The position numbers were made by a program, and so were the translations under genes. This document shows, piece after piece, positions 4,794 to 9,149 of a stretch of DNA of 9,149 nucleotides. Positions within the stretch are counted from its first letter, which is position 1, and each line of letters starts with the position of its first letter. The DNA is taken from positions 33,261-42,409 of the forward strand of contig FR899090.1 in assembly GCA_000437255.1 (NCBI GenBank), read 5' to 3'. The DNA is from Ruminococcus sp. CAG:403 (GTDB lineage Bacteria > Bacillota > Clostridia > Oscillospirales > Ruminococcaceae). The notes below the pieces were generated by a model. The model did not search any database and was not told the origin of the DNA. It was given only the letters and a program-made list of their open reading frames with translations.

Positions 4794-6344
4794 ATGTTTG
4801 GACATGATAAGGAAAACAAGAAAAAGGTGGAGGCAGCAGCGCAGCAGCAGACCACACAAACAACACAGACTTCTGCAACAGGTGCTGCGAATACAGCGGA
4901 GAATGCCTATCAGACGGGTTATTACCGCAGCGTTCCGCATCAGGATGAACCGATTTATTCCAATCAAGCCTCTTACCAAAATCAAACACAAAGCAAGGAT
5001 GGCAGCTACAGCTACGCCAATTACTGCTCCAATCCAACTGAGACGAGCGGCAAGCAGACCAAGAAGAAAAAGAAGCATACCGGCTTAAAGGTTGTTGCAT
5101 TGGTGGCTGCGTTGGCAATTGTATCCGCAGGATCCATTCAGGCTTATCGGTATGTAACACCGTTCTTTGATAAGGACAGCAGCAGCTCCGATTATCAGGC
5201 AAGCAGCAAGAAGGACAGCAGTGCTTCCAGCAACGGTGCAACAGCTGAAACGACACAGAGCAAGTCCGATTCCAAGAGCTGGATTGAACTGGCTTCCGGC
5301 GGAGAAGCAAAGTCGGTAACGGATATTGTCTCCAAAGTGATGCCTTCCGTTGTTGGTGTACAATCTACCTTTACGTATAATGGTGCAACGAATAACAGCA
5401 ACAGCGGATTTGGATATGGATTTGGCTATGGATTCGGAAACGGCGGCAGCGACAACAGCAGCTCCCAGACCATGACGGGAACCGGTACTGGTATTATTAT
5501 GAGTGAAGATGGCTATATCGTCACCAACAGCCACGTGATTTATGATGATGAGTATGGCTGCGGTGTTGCAACCAAAGTAGAGATCGTTCTGGAAGATCAG
5601 GAAACGTACTACGATGCAAAAGTTGTTGCTTACGATCAGGAATCGGATATTGCCGTTCTGAAAACAGATCTGACTGGCTTGCAGCCGGCAGAATTTGGCG
5701 ACAGTGACAACTTACAGGTTGGCGAACTGGTTGTTGCAATCGGCAACCCACTTGGCTTTGAATTGTTCGACACCGTTACCTGCGGAATTGTTTCCGCACT
5801 GAACCGTCAGGTTACCATCAATGATAAGACCATGACCCTGATTCAGACGGATACAGCGATTAACTCCGGTAACTCTGGTGGCCCGTTGATCAACAGTGCC
5901 GGACAGGTAGTTGGTATCAACTCCGCAAAAATGTCCTCCAGCTATTCTTCCAACAGTGCTTCCATTGAAGGAATTGGATTTGCAATCCCGATTACAGAAG
6001 CCAAGGAAATCATCAACGACTTGATCAACTATGGTTATGTAACCGGTCGTCCGCAGCTGGGCATCACTTGTCAGGATGTTTCGGAATCCGTTTCTCAAGC
6101 GTATAATATGCCGATCGGTGCCTATATTATTAGTGTTTCCGAAGGCGGTGCAGCAGCTAAGGCTGGCTTGAAGACTGGTGATGTCATCACAGGCATTGAA
6201 GGACAGGACATCAAAACGACAGAAGAATTGAACAATATCAAAAATGAATACAATGCAGGCGATACCGTTACATTGACCATCGTTCGGGATGGAAAGACTA
6301 TGGATGTAAAGGTTGAACTGCAAGAGGTAACGAACCAGAACTAA
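4794..6344 (+). CDS. htrA: Membrane-anchored HtrA/DegP-type serine protease with one PDZ domain
   Basis: HtrA proteases degrade or refold misfolded secreted proteins outside the membrane. This one has 516 residues in the Gram-positive layout. There is a polar Gln/Thr/Asn-rich cytoplasmic tail (1-89), Lys90-94, one transmembrane segment (about 98-118), a Ser/Lys-rich linker, a trypsin-like domain (about 175-400) and one PDZ domain (about 419-512). The triad is intact: His247 in VTNSHV, Asp285 in SDIAVLK and Ser361 in NSGNSGGPL. GTGTGIIM and GIGFAIP are also typical. A Gly/Phe/Tyr repeat (GFGYGFGYGFGNGG, 205-218) is inserted near the start of the protease domain. ATG4794 follows AAAGGA by 10 nt. 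The gene sits between strong terminators and is monocistronic. The nearby secreted proteins are plausible clients, but that is inference. The paralogue (htrA, htrB or degP-like) cannot be assigned. Confidence 0.96.
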   Translation: MFGHDKENKKKVEAAAQQQTTQTTQTSATGAANTAENAYQTGYYRSVPHQDEPIYSNQASYQNQTQSKDGSYSYANYCSNPTETSGKQTKKKKKHTGLKVVALVAALAIVSAGSIQAYRYVTPFFDKDSSSSDYQASSKKDSSASSNGATAETTQSKSDSKSWIELASGGEAKSVTDIVSKVMPSVVGVQSTFTYNGATNNSNSGFGYGFGYGFGNGGSDNSSSQTMTGTGTGIIMSEDGYIVTNSHVIYDDEYGCGVATKVEIVLEDQETYYDAKVVAYDQESDIAVLKTDLTGLQPAEFGDSDNLQVGELVVAIGNPLGFELFDTVTCGIVSALNRQVTINDKTMTLIQTDTAINSGNSGGPLINSAGQVVGINSAKMSSSYSSNSASIEGIGFAIPITEAKEIINDLINYGYVTGRPQLGITCQDVSESVSQAYNMPIGAYIISVSEGGAAAKAGLKTGDVITGIEGQDIKTTEELNNIKNEYNAGDTVTLTIVRDGKTMDVKVELQEVTNQN

Positions 6345-6354
6345 TGAACTCTGG

Positions 6355-6379
6355 AAAACTGCCTCTTAAGAATTCTTGA
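6355..6379 (+). other. Weak stem-loop just after htrA
   Basis: AAACTG and CAGTTT flank the palindrome AAGAATTCTT, and TTTCATTTTTTC follows. It could contribute to termination or 3'-end stability, but the stem is short and AT-rich. The main terminator is the next hairpin at 6425-6457. Confidence 0.3.
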
Positions 6380-6424
6380 CAGTTTCATTTTTTCATACAT
6401 TCTCCTTATATACTTTTGTAAAGG

Positions 6425-6457
6425 GACCGGAGGGCAGAAATGCCATCCGGTCTTTTT
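6425..6457 (+). terminator. Rho-independent terminator of htrA
   Basis: GACCGGAGGGCA (6425-6436) pairs with TGCCATCCGGTC (6441-6452) at 11 of 12 positions around a GAAA tetraloop, followed by five Ts (6453-6457). It lies about 80 nt after the htrA stop. Confidence 0.93.
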
Positions 6458-6464
6458 ACGTGGT

Positions 6465-6504
6465 TTGCGGCTGGCGCACCAAATGCAGTAAGATGCATAT
6501 ATTG
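6465..6504 (+). promoter_or_regulatory. Candidate promoter region of dpsA (sigma-A-like or sporulation-type)
   Basis: Two overlapping readings are possible. TTGCGG (6465-6470), an 18-nt spacer and TAAGAT (6489-6494) make a fair sigma-A promoter. CACC (6477-6480), a 15-nt gap and CATATATT (6496-6503) resemble the mother-cell pattern (AC near -35, CATAnnnT near -10) recognised by sigma-K/sigma-E, the expected control for dipicolinate synthesis in Bacillus. Sequence alone does not decide. Confidence 0.3.
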
Positions 6505-6641
6505 TTGATAAGGGAAGAAGCATGTCGGAAATAGGAACGAAACCTTCCGGTATGCATCCCCGAATCAAAAACGACACATGGAACGCATGCAGATCGAGTA
6601 CGCAGTTTGCAGTTGCTGCGCAGAAGGAAACGGAGGATGTC

Positions 6642-7454
6642 ATGAAACAACCACAAACCATTGTCATTGCCGGCGGAGACTTGCGGCAGGTTTATGCGGC
6701 ACAGGCGCTTGCCCAGCAGACAGAGCATCGAATTGAAATAATTGGAGTTCCGCAGAAAATGCTGTCTCCCTTGCAGACTGCGCACGCGGAACTCCCGGAT
6801 GCATTGGAAGCAGATGTACTGGTGCTGCCGATCCCGGCGGTAGACGCAGCCGGTAACGTGCCGGCACCGCTCAGCGCTTCTTCTTTGGAGTTGGAAGAAC
6901 TGCTTCGGCATATGCGGGTAGGCGGTTTGATATTGGGCGGCGGTGCCATTCCGCCCTTGCGTCTGATACAGGAAAAGCGGCTGGAATATTGCAATTACCT
7001 TCGGCAGGAGACACTGAGCATTGCCAATGCGGTTCCGACTGCGGAAGGCGCACTGCAAATGATCATGGAAAAAACGGTGCAGACCATTGCTGGAAGCCGA
7101 GTCTTGATTTTGGGTTACGGCAGAATCGGGAAGGTACTGGCTGCACAACTGCATGCTTTGGGTGCAGCGGTTACCGTTGCCGCACGGCGGGAAACAGATC
7201 GGGTCTGGGCGGAGCTGGCGGGATGTTCTGCGAAATGCATGCAATCGGCATTGGCAAATTTAAGTGCCTATGATGTCATTTTGAATACCGCGCCGGTTTT
7301 GCTTTTGGATCGGGAAGTTCTGCAAACTGTGCGGGAGGATGCCTTGGTAATTGATCTGGCATCCCGTCCCGGCGGTGTGGACTTTGCAGCTGCAGAAGCG
7401 CTCGGAAAACAGGTCGTGTGGGCACTGTCCCTTCCGCCAAGCGGAACTGGTTGA
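6642..7454 (+). CDS. dpsA: Dipicolinate synthase subunit A, C-terminally shortened
   Basis: With DpsB, this subunit makes dipicolinic acid from the lysine-pathway intermediate dihydrodipicolinate in the mother cell, for spore-core dehydration. The family pattern is clear: IVIAGGDLRQVY near the N-terminus (Gly11-Gly12-Asp13, Arg15), the central IPTAEG-like segment AVPTAEGALQMIM, a Rossmann loop GYGRIG (158-163) with the following strand ending VTVAARR, VILNTAP, and DLASRPGG (238-245). It is 270 residues, against about 297 for B. subtilis SpoVFA. After VVWALSLP the usual Gly-Lys-Val-Ala-Pro-x-Thr-Ala-Gly segment and final helix are replaced by PSGTG and a stop. The +1 frame continues with AELVDTFS, which looks like the missing helix. 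ATG6642 is chosen for GGAGG 5 nt upstream and the family's normal N-terminus; an in-frame ATG at 6522 (AAGGGAAG before it) would add 40 unrelated residues. No dpsB follows. Confidence 0.88.
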   Translation: MKQPQTIVIAGGDLRQVYAAQALAQQTEHRIEIIGVPQKMLSPLQTAHAELPDALEADVLVLPIPAVDAAGNVPAPLSASSLELEELLRHMRVGGLILGGGAIPPLRLIQEKRLEYCNYLRQETLSIANAVPTAEGALQMIMEKTVQTIAGSRVLILGYGRIGKVLAAQLHALGAAVTVAARRETDRVWAELAGCSAKCMQSALANLSAYDVILNTAPVLLLDREVLQTVREDALVIDLASRPGGVDFAAAEALGKQVVWALSLPPSGTG

Positions 7455-7610
7455 CACATTTTCTGCTCCATGGCAGCAAAATCCCCAATTTTTTTGAAGA
7501 AAGAGGAAAAAAGTGATTTTAAATAGAGAAAAATGGCGCGGATTGTGAAAAACAAACAAAAAACAGAGCGATATTCGTTCAAGAATTTTGAAAAAAAAGC
7601 CCGGATTCGC
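7455..7610 (+). other. A-rich intergenic stretch after dpsA
   Basis: The stretch contains many A and T runs. The first 43 nt hold the +1-frame continuation of dpsA (ending TGA 7495-7497). A short CTGC/GCAG stem near 7463-7476 with a T-run some 13 nt later is too weak to call a terminator. No gene was seen. Confidence 0.5.
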
Positions 7611-7639
7611 TTGACATCCAGGCAAGAATGTGTTAAAAT
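7611..7639 (+). promoter_or_regulatory. Near-consensus sigma-A promoter of the right-edge secreted protein gene
   Basis: TTGACA (7611-7616), a 17-nt spacer and TAAAAT (7634-7639) form a strong promoter. The start point should be near 7646, giving a leader of about 215 nt before ATG7862. Confidence 0.9.
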
Positions 7640-7649
7640 ACGAATGTAA

Positions 7650-7690
7650 ATTATTTATGATGCCTTGAAAATCGCTGCATGATAAATAAT
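7650..7690 (+). repeat. Inverted repeat at the 5' end of the right-edge gene's transcript
   Basis: ATTATTTAT (7650-7658) pairs with ATAAATAAT (7682-7690). Past one G/G mismatch, ATGC (7660-7663) pairs with GCAT (7677-7680), leaving a 13-nt loop. It starts within a few bases of the predicted transcription start. It could be a DNA operator for a repressor or a 5' stabilising hairpin in the mRNA. Confidence 0.7.
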
Positions 7691-7861
7691 AAGCAGGATG
7701 TCGAATGCAATATTTTATTCTAACTCAATTTGGCGGAAGAGATTCGTAAGAGACAGATTGGGGTCATAAGGCAGGATATGACAGGGGATAAAGGGTGCAA
7801 AAGCAATCACGTCGCACATGCTCAGGCAGCCTGTAAACTTTTGAAAAGAGAGGCAAAGAAA
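7691..7861 (+). promoter_or_regulatory. Long leader with possible RNA structure, class not recognised
   Basis: The remaining 171 nt of leader hold short self-complementary segments: GTCATA/TATGAC (7763-7768 with 7777-7782, 8-nt loop), GTGC/GCAC (7795-7798 with 7814-7817) and CAGG/CCTG (7823-7826 with 7830-7833). The core does not match the c-di-GMP, c-di-AMP, T-box, SAM, cobalamin or fluoride motifs as I know them. The ribosome binding site AGAGG (7849-7853) lies 8 nt before the ATG. No intrinsic terminator is seen inside the leader. Confidence 0.3.
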
Positions 7862-9149
7862 ATGAAGAAGATATTCAACAGAGTTCTAGCCGCTGCTGTT
7901 GCAGTACCGGTTGCCATTTCTCAGGGCTTGCTGTTCACCAATGCGGATGAAGCAGCTTCCTCTACCAAACTGACAACTGCTGACTTCTTGACCATCGAAG
8001 GATGCAAAACATCTTCCGACTGGGGTGTAGATGTAGAAACAGCAATTGTTGCTGCTGCTGGCGCTACTGGAACGATTGATTTCAGCGCAATCTCTGCTGC
8101 TCTGCCGAATCAGGATAACTATTATGTAGGCGTTCTGAACAACATTCTGGCAGATTCCGGCAACGCAACCGCAACCGTAACAGCTGACAGCAAGCTGACT
8201 GTTACCGGAAGCTTTGATGCTTCCAGCTGGGTATCCGATAAGCTGATTCCGGCTGTAAAGGATAAGCTGAAGGAAATGGGCCACGATGCATCTGATATTA
8301 CAGTTACACTGGATGCAGCAAACCTGAGCGGTACATACAGTGCTTCCATCGATGCAAACGATATCAGCACCACCAAGACCTTTACAAATGGGGAAGCAAC
8401 TATCGTAACTTCTGATGGCACATCTTACAAGTACACAGATTATGCAGCTTACCTGCAGACTGTTGTAGATCAGCTGAAGGCTTCTATTGCACAGCAGCTG
8501 GCTGCAAATGACATCACCCTGACTGCTGAAGAAGCAGCTGAATTGGATGATCTGCTGACCGTTCGTGCAGACAACTGGACCAACAAGATTGAGAATCTGC
8601 TCGGCAAGGAAGGCGAAAAGAAGTACGACAGCATCAATGATTTGCTGGCTGCTGCAAACAAGAAGAACAGCCACGTTCCGGCTTCTTTGAGTGAAGCTGC
8701 CGCATACAATGCTGCTGCTGATGCTGCAATGAGCCAGATCAATGGCATCATCAATCAGACTGATGTTGCAATTGATATCACAGCACAGGATGTAATTGAT
8801 GTTCTGAGCCAGGGCTACAACGTTGTTGCAACTGCTGATGCAGAAGCTGGCGTTTATGACCTGACCTTCAACATTCCGGATGACCAAATTGATGAACTGA
8901 CTGCTGCTCTGCAGGAAGAACAGGATAAGGTAGATCCGACAAAGGCTGTTGTAAATGTAACTTCCGAAAAGAAAGTGGAAGTAAAGGCTACAAAGGATGG
9001 TACCCTGTTCTTTGATGTAACAAGAACCTTTACAAACGATCTGATCGATAAGTCTCTGACAACCACTACCACTGCTGCAACCACAACCACACCGGCAGGT
9101 GGCACAACTACCACAACACCGGCAGGCGGGACAACAAACACAACACCGG
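7862..9149 (+). CDS. Large secreted protein of unknown function with Thr-rich linker (runs off right edge)
   Basis: The frame is open from ATG7862 to the edge: 429 complete codons with no stop. Residues 1-28 look like a signal peptide (KK, then a hydrophobic Ala/Val-rich stretch, likely cut after TNA), so the product is exported. The mature part is acidic and rich in Ala, Thr, Asp and Leu. It alternates predicted strands (TVTADSKLTVTG, ITVTLDAANL) with helices (YLQTVVDQLKASIAQQL, LSEAAAYNAAADAAM). Two regions of similar length (about 104-176 and 320-392) both end in Lys/Arg-Thr-Phe-Thr-Asn, hinting at a duplicated module. From about residue 398 a Thr-rich linker begins, as in Ruminococcus cellulosomal proteins where such linkers join modules. 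A dockerin, cohesin or anchoring signal may follow beyond the window. Uniform codon choice (CTG, GCT/GCA, GTT/GTA, AAG) suggests strong expression. I recognise no family. Confidence 0.85.
   Translation, partial: MKKIFNRVLAAAVAVPVAISQGLLFTNADEAASSTKLTTADFLTIEGCKTSSDWGVDVETAIVAAAGATGTIDFSAISAALPNQDNYYVGVLNNILADSGNATATVTADSKLTVTGSFDASSWVSDKLIPAVKDKLKEMGHDASDITVTLDAANLSGTYSASIDANDISTTKTFTNGEATIVTSDGTSYKYTDYAAYLQTVVDQLKASIAQQLAANDITLTAEEAAELDDLLTVRADNWTNKIENLLGKEGEKKYDSINDLLAAANKKNSHVPASLSEAAAYNAAADAAMSQINGIINQTDVAIDITAQDVIDVLSQGYNVVATADAEAGVYDLTFNIPDDQIDELTAALQEEQDKVDPTKAVVNVTSEKKVEVKATKDGTLFFDVTRTFTNDLIDKSLTTTTTAATTTTPAGGTTTTTPAGGTTNTTP
9077..9149 (+). repeat. 27-bp tandem repeat encoding (T)4-5-P-A-G-G linker units
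   Basis: Inside the right-edge gene, units start at 9077, 9104 and 9131 (the last cut by the edge). They encode ATTTTPAGG, TTTTTPAGG and TTNTTP. Such flexible Thr/Pro/Gly linkers are typical between modules of extracellular Clostridia proteins and are prone to copy-number change. More units may lie beyond the window. Confidence 0.85.

Noticed and set aside
4222..5310. Minus-strand open frame of 362 codons spanning the gap between the dockerin gene and htrA
   Set aside because: It runs through a perfect terminator and the htrA promoter, covers parts of two well-supported plus-strand genes and has an implausible Cys/Ser/Arg-rich product.
5712..6323. Minus-strand open frame opposite htrA (203 codons)
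   Set aside because: It is a shadow of the protease and PDZ coding region with no initiation signal or recognisable motif.
6522..6641. 40-codon in-frame extension of dpsA from ATG6522
   Set aside because: An SD-like AAGGGAAG precedes it, but the residues resemble no part of DpsA and the family's normal N-terminus begins at ATG6642 with a stronger SD. It was left out but not excluded.
7763..7833. Possible known riboswitch (c-di-GMP-I, c-di-AMP or fluoride) in the right-edge leader
   Set aside because: The conserved core sequences of those classes as I know them are not present. It is kept only as an unclassified structured leader.
7886..8887. Long minus-strand open frame (333 codons) opposite the right-edge gene
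   Set aside because: It is Cys/Ser/Ile-rich with no domain or SD signal. The plus-strand frame has a signal peptide, SD, promoter and linker; the antisense openness follows from the plus strand's GCT/GCA/CTG-rich codon use.

Overview
The window looks like a piece of a gut or rumen Clostridia chromosome close to Ruminococcus (Oscillospiraceae). Supporting signs are a type I dockerin on a secreted protein, Thr/Pro/Gly linkers of the kind found in cellulosome or amylosome proteins, a dipicolinate synthase subunit A gene, Shine-Dalgarno-led genes with near-consensus sigma-A promoters, and moderate GC. This placement comes from gene content, not from a database search. No rRNA, tRNA, CRISPR array, IS element or phage gene was seen.

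Layout. (1) 1-1121, minus strand: the start of a lipoprotein gene (203 down to the edge), a strong terminator (263-307), a 57-residue 2[4Fe-4S] ferredoxin (514-341) with its own promoter and a large leader hairpin, and an ArsR/SmtB-type metal-responsive repressor (1018-677) with its own promoter. (2) 1307-3143, plus strand: a polytopic membrane protein of the CPBP type that has lost most catalytic motifs, followed by tadA (tRNA adenosine deaminase) and a terminator. (3) 3187-4598: a secreted SGNH/GDSL-fold protein with a C-terminal dockerin, bounded by a perfect-consensus promoter and a 15-bp terminator. (4) 4716-6457: a membrane-anchored HtrA/DegP-type serine protease with one PDZ domain and a terminator. 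(5) 6465-7454: dpsA (spoVFA), short at its C-terminus and without dpsB beside it. (6) 7611 to the right edge: a consensus promoter, a leader of about 215 nt that opens with a long hairpin, and the first 429 codons of a secreted protein ending in a Thr-rich 9-residue repeat; this gene runs off the window.

Themes. Much of the window concerns the cell surface (lipoprotein, dockerin protein, HtrA quality control, large secreted protein), mixed with housekeeping (tadA) and sporulation (dpsA). Each unit mostly has its own promoter and terminator, so this is a string of independent transcription units. The points most worth a second look are the dockerin protein with every SGNH catalytic residue replaced, an in-phase A AAA AAG slippery heptamer that links a well-initiated short frame to the CPBP-like gene, the truncated orphan dpsA, and two unexplained leader hairpins. 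No clear multi-gene novel system was identified.
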